Position numbers and translations under genes: made by a program. Source: Actinomycetaceae bacterium (GTDB lineage: Bacteria; Actinomycetota; Actinomycetes; Actinomycetales; Actinomycetaceae). From it: DNA of 64,000 nt. Below are positions 48,700 to 58,595 of the stretch, in pieces. The DNA lies in contig JAUNVQ010000010.1 of assembly GCA_030540715.1 (NCBI GenBank), positions 31,097 to 95,096 of the forward strand, read 5' to 3'. Within the stretch, counting starts at the first letter, position 1; the number at the start of each line of letters is the position of its first letter. The notes below the pieces were generated by a model that was not told the DNA's origin, made no database searches, and saw only the letters and a list, made by a program, of their open reading frames with translations.

Positions 48700-48734
48700 C
48701 GTAACTTCTTCGATGTATTTGGTAACATTGCGAT

Positions 48735-49496
48735 ATGGCAACTGCTCTTACAGCACTTAAGCGTTTTTTGCGCACAAACCAGGCAACAGCAAAGCTCTAC
48801 CACCTTTTGTATGCGCAAAAATATCGGTACGAGAATCGGCAAATGCGCCGCTCAGTTCACGCAAAGGGTTTATCGATTTTAGACCAGGCTGCAGACATTA
48901 TTCATTCATGCAACTATCACTACGCATGTGCCTACGGCACTCTGCTAGGTTTTGTGCGCGAGAGCGGATTCATTGCCCACGACAACGACATCGATATTGT
49001 ACTTCTAGGAAAAAATGGGGACTGGCAAGCAATCCACTGGCCTGTTCTTCACGAAGCACTGTGCTTGCAGGGATTCACCTTTTTACGGGGATTCACCTAT
49101 GGCAACGATATCGTTGAAGTATCCTATGCGCACTCGGGCGTACAGATCGATTTCTTTGTTCCCTACACACTCAACGGCGTGGAAGGCGGACTTTTCCTCA
49201 TCAACGATGCTACAAAGCACTACCCTGATGACTCCTGCAGAACCGCGATCCATGTCCCAGCTCCCCTGCCCGCATCGCTCACCAAGATCACCATCGAAGG
49301 CTACCAACTTAGTATTCCCTCAAATGCCGAAGAAATTTTGGAATCAATCTATGGCCCAGGATGGAAAGTTCCCGACGATAAATGGGACGGATCTCATCGC
49401 TCAAATCGTACAGAACTATTAGACTTCGCTCATCACTTTAACGATGAAGCACAGCTCTATGACAGTGACCGTAAGCAAGGGCAAGATGCCAGGTAA
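48735..49496 (+). CDS. LicD-family transferase (first copy)
   Basis: A 253-residue protein with the LicD core: YACAYGTLLGFVRESGFIAHDNDIDIVLL (~58-86), including the D-N-D-I-D metal motif. LicD proteins move phosphocholine or related phospho-headgroups from CDP carriers to surface sugars. Related fukutin-type proteins use other CDP-activated polyols, so the donor is open. No transmembrane segment is visible. It ends 10 bp before the next glycosyltransferase. The locus contains a second LicD and a cytidylyltransferase fusion that could supply the donor. Confidence 0.83.
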   Translation: MATALTALKRFLRTNQATAKLYHLLYAQKYRYENRQMRRSVHAKGLSILDQAADIIHSCNYHYACAYGTLLGFVRESGFIAHDNDIDIVLLGKNGDWQAIHWPVLHEALCLQGFTFLRGFTYGNDIVEVSYAHSGVQIDFFVPYTLNGVEGGLFLINDATKHYPDDSCRTAIHVPAPLPASLTKITIEGYQLSIPSNAEEILESIYGPGWKVPDDKWDGSHRSNRTELLDFAHHFNDEAQLYDSDRKQGQDAR

Positions 49497-49506
49497 AAGG
49501 AAAGAA

Positions 49507-50502
49507 ATGAAAGTATCAATTATTGTTCCCATCTATAACGTCGAAGACTACCTTTCCCAATGCTTGGAATCCATAGCTGCACAAACATACACCAACTGTG
49601 AGCTTATCCTCGTTGATGACGGCTCAACCGATTCAAGTTTGCACATTGCACGTGCCAGCAAAACACCGTGGCCAACACAAATCATCACCCAAAAAAATCA
49701 AGGACTATCAGCAGCACGCAACACTGGAATTCGCCACGCAACAGGCAGCCACATCTGTTTCGTTGACTCCGATGACATTATTCATCCGCGTTTTATTGAG
49801 CTCATGGTCAAGGCTGCGCAACATTATCCCGGATATATACCGATGGTGAGTTTCAGCCGTTTTACCGATCAACCATCATCACAGGTCATCTCTGAAGACT
49901 TCCACGATGCACCGTGGTCACTATTGAACACACGCCATGCTGTTGAAGCGCTCTACACAACCAGCACACTTACTTACTTTACCGTGGCCGTCAATAAACT
50001 CTTCCCCATAGAAATGTGGAAAACCCGGCATTTTCCTCACGGAAAACTACATGAAGATGTTTTTACCGCTTTAGACAATCTTCTTCTTGCCAAGGGAGTG
50101 TGCTGGATTAAAGCACCTCTGTATCACTACCGTTCAAACCCGGAATCAATTATGACCACGTTTTCTATCAAACATTTTGATGCCGTTGATGCCTATCGAA
50201 ACCACGTGCACACACTTGTGTCCTATAAAGACACTGATAATGCCTACCTTGCGGCTCTTGCACTGTTAAAAACAGTCCTCACATACGGCTCGCAGATCCC
50301 CACACATCAAAGGTTGTCAGCACACGATCAGCAGATCTTTTCTCGCTCTTTGCTGTGGGGGAAAAAAGCAGCTCTGGCACTCAACCTGAAAAAATGTTCA
50401 CTCAAAGATGGCCTCTTTATCGTCCTCTTTCGACTATCGCCCGCTTTTGCGTTTCGTCTCTATCGAATCGCTTTACTGGCCTCCAGCAAATTCCGAGGAT
50501 AA
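49507..50502 (+). CDS. Family 2 glycosyltransferase
   Basis: A 331-residue GT-A enzyme. The N-terminal domain shows SIIVPIYNVEDYLSQCLESI, LVDDGSTDSS (nucleotide-binding Asp), GLSAARNTGI and FVDSDDIIHP (DxD). The C-terminal ~110 residues are helical and variable. It should add a sugar to the lipid-linked glycan; the sugar is unknown. The frame is open from 49444, overlapping the LicD gene, but AAAAGGAAAG sits just before the ATG at 49507, giving the standard MKVSIIVP start. It converges on the next glycosyltransferase, 67 bp away. Confidence 0.92.
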   Translation: MKVSIIVPIYNVEDYLSQCLESIAAQTYTNCELILVDDGSTDSSLHIARASKTPWPTQIITQKNQGLSAARNTGIRHATGSHICFVDSDDIIHPRFIELMVKAAQHYPGYIPMVSFSRFTDQPSSQVISEDFHDAPWSLLNTRHAVEALYTTSTLTYFTVAVNKLFPIEMWKTRHFPHGKLHEDVFTALDNLLLAKGVCWIKAPLYHYRSNPESIMTTFSIKHFDAVDAYRNHVHTLVSYKDTDNAYLAALALLKTVLTYGSQIPTHQRLSAHDQQIFSRSLLWGKKAALALNLKKCSLKDGLFIVLFRLSPAFAFRLYRIALLASSKFRG

Positions 50503-50569
50503 TCCCGGTCAAGAAAGTCTCGTTATATCAACCGAACTCGTATCAACCAGTCAACCAGAGGAACATTCT

Positions 50570-51535
50570 TTAGGAACGCCCCGTAAGAACTCTGGCGCAG
50601 CTGTCGGCAAGATTGAGCGCATTCAAGGCCAGATATTGCCTGCTATTCACCAAGCGTGCAATCAAACGATAACGAAAAGAGGCCTGACGAAGATACGGAT
50701 TGTCATACCAACCTGGCTGATCACGATCAAAACGTTCAAACAGTTCACGCATCTGTTGCCTACTCATGCGTAGGAGGCGGGTTTTCATCGCGCACGAAAT
50801 AATCGCTTCAACGATATACACGTATTGCACAGCCTGTGTGCGATGTTCCTTTGCTGTAGCCATGACTGCTTCAAGTGCCTGAAAAGAGGAGTCGACCGAC
50901 GCATTTTCACGTGAAGACACCAACGACCCCGGGGTCACAATGTAGAGATAGAGTTTGTGTGGCACATTGTAAACCGAGTGCGCCACCGCCAACGCGGATT
51001 TAGTAAAAGCAGTGTCTTCGTGACGTTTCATTGTTCCAAAAACAATGTTGTACTGGCGAATCATCTGCCGTCGATAGCATTTTCCCACAGTAAGCGACAT
51101 GGTGTATGCCAGAGCATATTCGGGTTCCACATACCCTAAATCCGCACCGGGAATCATCGAATAATCAATTTTTCTTTTGGGAGTCTTCATTACCATGTCA
51201 AAAGTAATGACATCTGGATGGTGTGCGCGAATGACGCGTTCTAAAATAAGTGATGTCTGGGGATGGATCATATCATCGGCATCTAAAAAGAATAGGTATT
51301 CGCCCGTGGCATAAGCAATCCCCGTATTCCGTGCAGCACCCGGGCCCTGGTTGTATTGATGAGTCACAAGGCTCCAACCATGGCGCTTCACATAGTGGCG
51401 GAGTTTATCGGCTTCATCTTTTTGCGAAGCATCGTCAACGATAACGACTTCACAGTTTTGTTGCTGGTCAAGACACTTCGCAAGGCGATCAAGATAAGAA
51501 CTTGAGTTGTAGTATGCAATAATAATGGAGATCAT
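50570..51535 (-). CDS. Family 2 glycosyltransferase (minus strand)
   Basis: A 321-residue GT-A enzyme with the start MISIIIAYYNSSSYLDRLAK, VIVDDASQKD, GPGAARNTGI and FFLDADDMIHP (DxD). The rest is helical, with basic residues toward the C-terminus that may contact the membrane. It lies 1 bp after the Wzy-like polymerase gene, so the two are coupled and form a minus-strand pair inside an otherwise plus-strand glycan locus. The acceptor and donor sugars are unknown. Confidence 0.92.
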   Translation of the reverse strand: MISIIIAYYNSSSYLDRLAKCLDQQQNCEVVIVDDASQKDEADKLRHYVKRHGWSLVTHQYNQGPGAARNTGIAYATGEYLFFLDADDMIHPQTSLILERVIRAHHPDVITFDMVMKTPKRKIDYSMIPGADLGYVEPEYALAYTMSLTVGKCYRRQMIRQYNIVFGTMKRHEDTAFTKSALAVAHSVYNVPHKLYLYIVTPGSLVSSRENASVDSSFQALEAVMATAKEHRTQAVQYVYIVEAIISCAMKTRLLRMSRQQMRELFERFDRDQPGWYDNPYLRQASFRYRLIARLVNSRQYLALNALNLADSCARVLTGRS

Positions 51536-51536
51536 A

Positions 51537-53024
51537 CTATCGCTCCTTTGGCGGCGAAGCGTAGGAGATCATGGGAAGTTTGCCGTGTTCTACACTTGAT
51601 TTAGCGACCAGGTATCCAAGCCCTATCAGTAGCGTTCCAAACAGGTAATCAAATCCAACGAATGAATCTGTTAAGAAAAATACACCAAGCATAATAACAA
51701 TGACCATGCTTGACAAAGAAAGATCTTCAAAATCAAAACCCGTTTTTGCAAAGCGTTTCCACAAACATGTCATGTAACGCAAGAAAAAGACAATATAGAG
51801 GACGAAGCCCACAGCACCGTAGTACACCAAAACATCTAGATAGGAGTTATGTGGTACTGCGCCGCGCTGCAAATAGTTCGCTTCACTGGTTATATTTGCC
51901 TCTTTTGCATAGTGCTGAGAGTTATAGGGGCCTACCCCGAAAACGGGATATTCTTGCCACAGAAGAAGCGTCTCTTCCCAGATAATAGTACGTGCAGAAC
52001 GAGTTGCATCACCCTTGGAAAACGATAGTTCTTCATCGGGAACGTCTTCTGTCTTATGTTTGGGTATCCACGTAATTCTTTGAACAATATCGACATATTC
52101 GTTTGTAACGTCTCGGACAAGTGTTTGTATTCCTGTGATGGCGACAAAACAGATAAGAAGAACAACGACCGAGTGACGTAGCCTTTTCTTGAACGAGTTT
52201 TTTCCAACTCCTTTTGTTTTCTCCCATAACATTACATATAGAGGAGTAAAAATGACGGTTGTGACCATAAGGGTGAGCATCGCGCCACGTGAAAATGCCA
52301 AGATAAAGAAACAGGACTGTAACACTGCGTTTAACCAGAAAAGTCGCTGAATCAGCTTAGCGTGTTTTTCCACCCATGAGGCTCCGAAAATCTGCCGCCT
52401 GTAATAATAGGCCCACACGGTAAGGATAAGTGACACAAGCGAGAATAGTGCTGCGTGATTTGAATCAACATTAAAACCAAACAGGATCGTTGCATGAGAG
52501 CCTCCACCATAAATAAACTGCTGGAGTCCCAACATCATGACTTTGCCGGCGTAACGTCCTCTGAAAGAATAAAGAACAATGAGCGTCCCAAATGACAGCA
52601 CGGCCTGAATAAACGTTACGATTAACGCCGGGAGAACAGCGATAGCCAATTCTCTGTGCCTGTTTTCTGAACGCGCAATACGTGCCCCCAGGGGATACAC
52701 CAAAAGAAGCGCAATGGAGAACAGCACTGCGGACTTTATTTGAGTGACCGGTGCGACATCACGATTGACCAGGAACGTTATGCCAGCTGCAACCAACAGC
52801 GGCAAAAGCAACACAAATGCAGGAACACGGAAAAATGACCGATCTTTCACCAGAAAATAGACAATGTTAATTCCCGCCCACAGAACAAGAAAAGACTGTG
52901 TGGGGCCAAGATAAAGATTAACTATCTGCATCTGATTAATAAGGAAGAAAACGAAATAGGCACTGACGCAATACACGGGGTTGAGTACAATATTTCGAAT
53001 TCTTGATAAGGAAGTGTCGTTCAT
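51537..53024 (-). CDS. Wzy/O-antigen ligase-like polymerase
   Basis: A 495-residue protein with about twelve transmembrane helices. A large extracytoplasmic loop in the C-terminal half (~310-400) carries conserved-type polar residues and ends at AVPHNSYLDVLVYYGAVG, the signature of the O-antigen ligase/polymerase (Wzy_C) family. It would join repeat units on the outer face of the membrane. The frame opens at 53168, but the ATG at 53022-53024 with AAAGGAA upstream fits the family start; the longer version would add a non-hydrophobic 48-residue leader. It is the first gene of the minus-strand pair. Confidence 0.87.
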   Translation of the reverse strand: MNDTSLSRIRNIVLNPVYCVSAYFVFFLINQMQIVNLYLGPTQSFLVLWAGINIVYFLVKDRSFFRVPAFVLLLPLLVAAGITFLVNRDVAPVTQIKSAVLFSIALLLVYPLGARIARSENRHRELAIAVLPALIVTFIQAVLSFGTLIVLYSFRGRYAGKVMMLGLQQFIYGGGSHATILFGFNVDSNHAALFSLVSLILTVWAYYYRRQIFGASWVEKHAKLIQRLFWLNAVLQSCFFILAFSRGAMLTLMVTTVIFTPLYVMLWEKTKGVGKNSFKKRLRHSVVVLLICFVAITGIQTLVRDVTNEYVDIVQRITWIPKHKTEDVPDEELSFSKGDATRSARTIIWEETLLLWQEYPVFGVGPYNSQHYAKEANITSEANYLQRGAVPHNSYLDVLVYYGAVGFVLYIVFFLRYMTCLWKRFAKTGFDFEDLSLSSMVIVIMLGVFFLTDSFVGFDYLFGTLLIGLGYLVAKSSVEHGKLPMISYASPPKER

Positions 53025-53262
53025 TTGTTCCTTTCCACACAACTCCACCTGCATCTTACGTATCACGTAGCGCGTCTTGGAAGCATTATCGTTGTTAAAA
53101 CCGGTTCCGATTCTAGCAAAGTCAGCGATAAATCGTGAAAGCCGTACTAAAGCTGTGTCGCAAGCCAATATTTAGTGACGAGCTCTATGAAATCTGTATC
53201 ATTGATGGTGATAATATAGGCACTATCACGCTTCTGGCGATGCAAAACGAGTGGAGGATACC

Positions 53263-54285
53263 ATGGCACGTGATTGTTCAACAGTGAGTATAGGAATTAT
53301 CGCATTGAATGAACAGGAGTATCTGCCAAATATCCTCGCCGACATCGCTCAACAGGATTACGCTGACCAGAAGATAGAAGTCATTTTAGTTGATTCAGGT
53401 TCAACAGATTTAACCAAACAGATCATGGAAGACTTTGCCCAGAACCACCCGCAGTTTCAGCGTGTCAAAATCCTCGATAATCCAAAGAAAATTCTTCCCG
53501 CAGGATGGAATATTTTCCTTGATGAAGCCCGCAATGATGTTCTTGTCCGAGTCGATGCCCACGCGCGCATACCAACTGATTTCGTCTCTGCATCAATGGC
53601 TGAAATTAACAAAGGCCATGATGCTGTGGGTGGCGTGCGTCCCTGCGTTGTTCCAGATAATGCGACCGATTGGAACCGTATTCTTCTGGCCGTCGAAGAG
53701 TCAATTTTTGGCAGCTCCCCCGCAGAATACCGCGGTGCAAAAGCAAAATCAGGGTACGTGAAATCTATTTTTCATGGTGCTTACCGGAAAGCCATTTTCG
53801 ACAAAGTGGGAAGATTTAACGAAAATCTTGCCCGCACTGAAGATAACGATATTAACTATCGCATTCGGAAGGCCGGCTATAAGATCTATTTGAGCACCTC
53901 AATCAACTCCTACCAAATTATACGGCCAACACTGCCGTCAATGCTAAAACAAAAATACGGTAACGGATACTGGATCGGGCGCACGCTTTTTATTCAACCA
54001 GGATGCATCAACTCCTATCACCTGGCACCACTTGGTTTTGTCGTGCTGCTGGCATCAACAGGGCTATTGGCGATTTCACGACACCGGAAAACTCTTCCAC
54101 TCAAAACCCTGTGTTTTCTGTACGGCTCTTCCGACCTCGTGCTTAGTCTAGACGCATTGCGCAAGTCGCCACGTACACCAGCGGCGCTGAGCCTTCCGGT
54201 TTTATTCGCACTTATGCACATTGTTTATGGCGTTGGGACTCTTCGTGGAATTACTGACCACGTAGTGAAAAAACTACGCTCCTAA
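53263..54285 (+). CDS. Family 2 glycosyltransferase (ExoA-like, membrane)
   Basis: A 340-residue enzyme with a GT-A domain (SIGIIALNEQEYLPNILADI, VDSGSTDLT, RVDAHARIP, then ED near NLARTEDNDINYRI) and a C-terminal hydrophobic region (~245-325) with two to three transmembrane helices. The layout matches succinoglycan-type ExoA glucosyltransferases. The start ATG at 53263 follows GGAGG by 6 nt. It is divergent from the polymerase gene across about 240 bp, which should hold two promoters. It is followed after 34 bp by the second LicD-like gene. Confidence 0.9.
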   Translation: MARDCSTVSIGIIALNEQEYLPNILADIAQQDYADQKIEVILVDSGSTDLTKQIMEDFAQNHPQFQRVKILDNPKKILPAGWNIFLDEARNDVLVRVDAHARIPTDFVSASMAEINKGHDAVGGVRPCVVPDNATDWNRILLAVEESIFGSSPAEYRGAKAKSGYVKSIFHGAYRKAIFDKVGRFNENLARTEDNDINYRIRKAGYKIYLSTSINSYQIIRPTLPSMLKQKYGNGYWIGRTLFIQPGCINSYHLAPLGFVVLLASTGLLAISRHRKTLPLKTLCFLYGSSDLVLSLDALRKSPRTPAALSLPVLFALMHIVYGVGTLRGITDHVVKKLRS

Positions 54286-54319
54286 CGCACTATCACTCCG
54301 ATCTTTTTCCGAGGACACT

Positions 54320-55180
54320 ATGGCACTTACCAGTAAGGACGTCTCAGCTAACAACCAGATGGAACGCTGCAAACAGCTTCAGTTATTTATCGCCGATCAT
54401 GTGTTTTCTTTCTGCAAGCAACACAATATCGATGTGCATCTGGCCTATGGTTCCCTTCTAGGGGCAATACGTCACAAAGGGTTTATCCCCTGGGATGATG
54501 ACATCGATCTGGCGATGTTACGAAAAGATTATCAACGTTTTCTTGCACTCTATTCCGCGCAAGATACCGCCCCCTATTGCCTGCAAGCCTTCGCCACAGA
54601 TCCAAAGTGTCCCTACATCTTTGCTAAAGTTTGCCTTGACGGTACTCACTTCCCTCTTCAAGATGGAACAGATCCTGGGATCTCTATCGATATTTTTCCC
54701 ATGGACTGTCTACCAAATAATAAGAAACGCCTACGTAAAGGGACACGTCGGACACGTCTGTGGCGTCAGCTATTTATTTCATCTCAGCTATGGAAAGCCG
54801 GTGGACAACAAGCAGGATTGTCGGCGCGGATTTATTCGTTTATCCGTTTTAGTTTGCATCTGGCACTGTTTCCCATTGCGCGCCGCGTCCTCTATAAAAA
54901 ATTTGTCGATGCCTGCCGCTACCTTCGCCATGGTGAATGTACAACCGTTACCTGCCTGGAAGGCAGTCCTGAGCATCAGTACAAAAAAGAGTGGTTTGCC
55001 AAAACCGTTCTTCTTCCCTTTGAAGATCGCCACTACCCGTGCCCAACAAATTGGGATGCATGGCTGAAGACACGGTATGGCAACTACCATGAGCTCCCTC
55101 CAGAGGACCAGCGCTATGGACACAAACCTCTTCACATTGATGTGGGGCCTTGGGAACACAGCGATCCGCCCGCATATTGA
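54320..55180 (+). CDS. LicD-family transferase (second copy)
   Basis: A 286-residue protein of the LicD family. The core VHLAYGSLLGAIRHKGFIPWDDDIDLAML (~39-67) includes the D-D-D-I-D metal motif, and PGISIDIFPMDCLP (~119-132) is a second family block. It is closer to classic LicD than the first copy by motif match. It would attach a phospho-headgroup from a CDP donor to the glycan. The ribosome binding site is GAGG. It converges on the flippase gene, 70 bp away, without an obvious terminator between them. Confidence 0.9.
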   Translation: MALTSKDVSANNQMERCKQLQLFIADHVFSFCKQHNIDVHLAYGSLLGAIRHKGFIPWDDDIDLAMLRKDYQRFLALYSAQDTAPYCLQAFATDPKCPYIFAKVCLDGTHFPLQDGTDPGISIDIFPMDCLPNNKKRLRKGTRRTRLWRQLFISSQLWKAGGQQAGLSARIYSFIRFSLHLALFPIARRVLYKKFVDACRYLRHGECTTVTCLEGSPEHQYKKEWFAKTVLLPFEDRHYPCPTNWDAWLKTRYGNYHELPPEDQRYGHKPLHIDVGPWEHSDPPAY

Positions 55181-55250
55181 TTGTGCGTGTTACTATGCAC
55201 AAAGGAAAATTTGTCAACCTAAAGGATTATTGGGAGGGCGTTGAGCCTAC

Positions 55251-56552
55251 TTAGTCCTGTTTGTTAGTTTCTGCCGACGTTACTTCCTTGTCGTTAAAAC
55301 GTTTCCAATAATAGCGGATCGCTACAATCCGGTAGATAAGAATAATCAGCTCGGTAATAAGCGAGGTAATCACAACGGTGAATAAGGTAAAGGTACCGGT
55401 AAGATACAATGCAACAAGCAACGTCACATCAATAACTGATGCAACAATTACTGAAGCGTTCACAGCCTTCGCTCCACCTAAAGCTGACAGGGTTGGGAAA
55501 CCCAGCAAATAGACAGGCAACGTAATAATGACGATCCCCATCATAAGTTGCAATACCGGCCCGGCCAGTTCAAACTCCGGGCCAAATACCAACACACATA
55601 GTGGCGTGGCAAAATAAATGATAATGGAACTGCCAAGAATGATTGGCGGCATCAAGAACATCAGCATTTTTTTCAGAAGTTTAAAGTCTTTGTTCTTCAC
55701 CATGTAGGGGTACAGGCTGTCAGCAATAGGACTGAAAAATCTCTTCATCACAGACGTGAGCTTATCGGCTGAGGTATAGGCACCAATTTGTACACTCTGA
55801 ACGGGGTAAACAAAACCCAAAAGAAAGATATTTGTCGATGTGTAGACAGTTGAAGCAACCCTGGAATAGAAAAAACCAGCTGAATGTTTCATAATCGCCA
55901 AGCAGTAGGCTGCGTCTGGAATAACAAACTTGTAGCCCAGTTTTTTAATCATATAGTAATACAGATATGCTGCTGCAAGCAGTCCTCCAGCCAGGTTTAA
56001 TGCCGGAACCACCCAGTAATCCGCAGGCTCATGAAGGAAAATGAAGATGCAGACAGTAAAAAATGCTCGAATTGCTACAGACACAATGGTAATAAGCTGC
56101 ATCTGTTCAATACCACGGTAAAAAAAGTCCAACATAAAGCTTTGAATAACCGCAGAAAAATAACACAGGATGAAGAACCACGGATCGTCGTTCATTTTTG
56201 ACCATGTCAATGACAGAACAAGAATAATAGCGAACCCTCCCGCAACAGCGATGAGCTTATTGACGGTAACCGCACCAACGATCTTTTCAATTTCTTTACG
56301 TTCTTCTTGATGAAGAGCTATTTTTTCAGTTGCAGAGATAAGGTATCCAAACTCAATAAATAATGAAAAATAGGTCATCGTGGCCATAGCCCAGCCAATT
56401 TTCCCGAACAGTTCTGGCCCTAACACACGAGTCTGATACGGCACAGTAATTAATGCGAAAAAATATCCTGAAAAAACAAGAATATACAAATAAACAGTAT
56501 TTTTGAACAACCGTCTTTTTTTACTATCCTGAATCTTCACGCGCGAAATCAT
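55251..56552 (-). CDS. Wzx-like polysaccharide flippase
   Basis: A 433-residue MATE-like polysaccharide transporter with about twelve transmembrane helices. The N-terminus LFKNTVYLYILVFSGYFFALITVPYQTRVLGPELFG is the typical first-helix signature of oligosaccharide flippases (RfbX/Wzx). It should move the undecaprenyl-linked unit across the membrane for the Wzy-like polymerase. The tail is short and charged. It is encoded on the minus strand and is divergent from the PntC-like gene over a 203-bp spacer. Confidence 0.92.
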   Translation of the reverse strand: MISRVKIQDSKKRRLFKNTVYLYILVFSGYFFALITVPYQTRVLGPELFGKIGWAMATMTYFSLFIEFGYLISATEKIALHQEERKEIEKIVGAVTVNKLIAVAGGFAIILVLSLTWSKMNDDPWFFILCYFSAVIQSFMLDFFYRGIEQMQLITIVSVAIRAFFTVCIFIFLHEPADYWVVPALNLAGGLLAAAYLYYYMIKKLGYKFVIPDAAYCLAIMKHSAGFFYSRVASTVYTSTNIFLLGFVYPVQSVQIGAYTSADKLTSVMKRFFSPIADSLYPYMVKNKDFKLLKKMLMFLMPPIILGSSIIIYFATPLCVLVFGPEFELAGPVLQLMMGIVIITLPVYLLGFPTLSALGGAKAVNASVIVASVIDVTLLVALYLTGTFTLFTVVITSLITELIILIYRIVAIRYYWKRFNDKEVTSAETNKQD

Positions 56553-56755
56553 GATCCTAACTGTACTCCAGATAAGTTCCTGTCAATAATTATTATGACG
56601 TTTATCTGTTCACTAACCAGATAGTTCCATTACTTTAGTCCTTATTGTCAGTGAAATATATCTTTCCGAAAGCCGTCTATGGTGTTTCAATTCATCAATT
56701 CCCTGTGTTCTTCCCATATACTCGATACGTCAATAACAACCATAAAGGAGACGAC

Positions 56756-58564
56756 ATGCAAGGGCTGATTCTTGCTGCAGGGATGGGCAGCCGACTTAAA
56801 CATCTGACTGCCGACAACACAAAATGTATGATCAAAGTCAATGGTGTCACACTCATTGAACGGATGCTCCACCAAATCGAGGCCCACAACCTCAGTCGGA
56901 TTGTTATTGTTACCGGTTACGAGGGCGATAAATTACGTGACTATATTGCCACGCTCAACATTTCAACACCTATTGTCTATGTCGATAATCCTATCTACGA
57001 TAAAACCAACAACATCTATTCCCTGGCCCTGGCCAAAGACTTTTTATTGGAAGACGATACAATCCTTTTTGAATCGGATCTTATTTTTGAAGATAGCGTT
57101 CTTACCTGTCTGCTTACCGATCCTCGTGAAACACTAGCCCTGGTCGATAAATACGAATCATGGATGGATGGAACAGTCATTAAAATCGATGACAACGACC
57201 ATATTACAGCCTTTGTTCCCGGCTCAAAATTTGTTTACGCGGACATCGAAAAGTATTACAAGACGGTCAACCTCTACAAGTTCTCGAAAGAGTTTAGCCG
57301 CACCCACTATGTGCCTTTCCTTGATGCTTACACCAAAGCGCTTGGCGAAAATGAATACTATGAGCAGGTTCTTCGTGTTATCACGTTGCTCGATGAACCA
57401 GTCATTGAAGCAAAGCGCCTAGAAGGCCAAAAATGGTATGAAATCGATGATACGCAGGATCTCGACATTGCGTCCTCTATTTTCCACCCCGATCCACATG
57501 AACGCCGTAAAATGTTTGAATCCCGCTACGGCGGCTATTGGCGTTACCCTCAGCTTTTGGATTATTGCTACCTAGTTAACCCCTACTTCCCACCACGACG
57601 CATGAAAGACGAGATAAAAGCGAACTTTGATGTTCTGTTGGCTGAATACCCTTCCGGCATGCGCGTCAATTCGTTATTGGCTGCCAAAAATTTTGGCTTA
57701 TTGCCTGAGCAGGTTGTTGTGGGAAATGGTGCAGCAGAGCTCATTAAATCATTGATGCTTGATGTACCTGCCCCCTACGGAATTGTTCGCCCAACCTTCG
57801 AGGAATACCCTAATCGCCACGACAGCAAACCGGTGGTATTTAGACCGAACAACCCGGACTTCCGCTATAGTGCCGATGATTTAATGGACTATTTTGATGA
57901 CAAGGACATTCGTTCTCTTATTTTGATTAATCCGGATAATCCATCTGGTAATTTTATTGCACGCGCCGACGTGGAACGTTTAGCTAAATGGTGTACCCAA
58001 CGTAACATCTTCTTCGTCCTTGATGAGTCTTTTATTGATTTTGCAGAGGACGACGATGCGTCCCTTCTTCATGATGATGTTTTGGATCAATATCCTCAGA
58101 TGGTCATTGTGAAATCTATTTCGAAATCCTTTGGTGTAGCAGGTCTTCGTTTGGGGATTTTGGCCAGCGGTAATCGTGAACTGATCGCCACCATGAAAAA
58201 AGATGTTGCCATATGGAACATCAATTCATTTGCTGAGTTTTATCTACAGATTGAAGAAAAATATAAGAAGGACTATGCCAAAGCCCTCGTTGAATTCCGA
58301 GCCGAGCGAGCCAACTTCATTGAAGGTCTTTCACAGGTGCCGTACCTGCGCGTTCTTCCTTCACAAGCAAATTTTGTTACCTGTGAAGTTTTGCCACCCT
58401 TTAGTGCTGGCGACCTGACAACCAAGCTCTTAGAGAAATCGATTCTTATCAAAGATCTTTCACCTAAAACTGGTTTCGACGGCCACGAATACATCCGACT
58501 TGCCGTGCGCGACCATACCGATAACCAGCAACTTATTCAAACACTGCATGAACTCTTGAAATAA
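56756..58564 (+). CDS. PntC-like cytidylyltransferase-aminotransferase fusion
   Basis: A 602-residue bifunctional protein. Residues ~1-240 are a LicC/PntC-type nucleotidyltransferase: LILAAGMGSRLK (2-15), DNTKCM (K23), ESDLIFED. Residues ~250-600 are a fold-type I PLP enzyme: NPDNPSGNF (392-400), DESFIDFA (D423) and the PLP lysine K457 (SISKSFGVAGLRLG). The order and sizes match PntC of Treponema denticola, which makes and CMP-activates 2-aminoethylphosphonate. No pepM or ppd genes are visible. The PLP part also resembles L-threonine-phosphate decarboxylase and histidinol-phosphate aminotransferase. I infer a CDP-activated amino headgroup for the two LicD proteins. AAAGGAG precedes the ATG; a 37-codon longer frame lacks support. 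Confidence 0.85.
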   Translation: MQGLILAAGMGSRLKHLTADNTKCMIKVNGVTLIERMLHQIEAHNLSRIVIVTGYEGDKLRDYIATLNISTPIVYVDNPIYDKTNNIYSLALAKDFLLEDDTILFESDLIFEDSVLTCLLTDPRETLALVDKYESWMDGTVIKIDDNDHITAFVPGSKFVYADIEKYYKTVNLYKFSKEFSRTHYVPFLDAYTKALGENEYYEQVLRVITLLDEPVIEAKRLEGQKWYEIDDTQDLDIASSIFHPDPHERRKMFESRYGGYWRYPQLLDYCYLVNPYFPPRRMKDEIKANFDVLLAEYPSGMRVNSLLAAKNFGLLPEQVVVGNGAAELIKSLMLDVPAPYGIVRPTFEEYPNRHDSKPVVFRPNNPDFRYSADDLMDYFDDKDIRSLILINPDNPSGNFIARADVERLAKWCTQRNIFFVLDESFIDFAEDDDASLLHDDVLDQYPQMVIVKSISKSFGVAGLRLGILASGNRELIATMKKDVAIWNINSFAEFYLQIEEKYKKDYAKALVEFRAERANFIEGLSQVPYLRVLPSQANFVTCEVLPPFSAGDLTTKLLEKSILIKDLSPKTGFDGHEYIRLAVRDHTDNQQLIQTLHELLK

Positions 58565-58595
58565 ACAGACGACACAATACAGAATAGAGACGACG

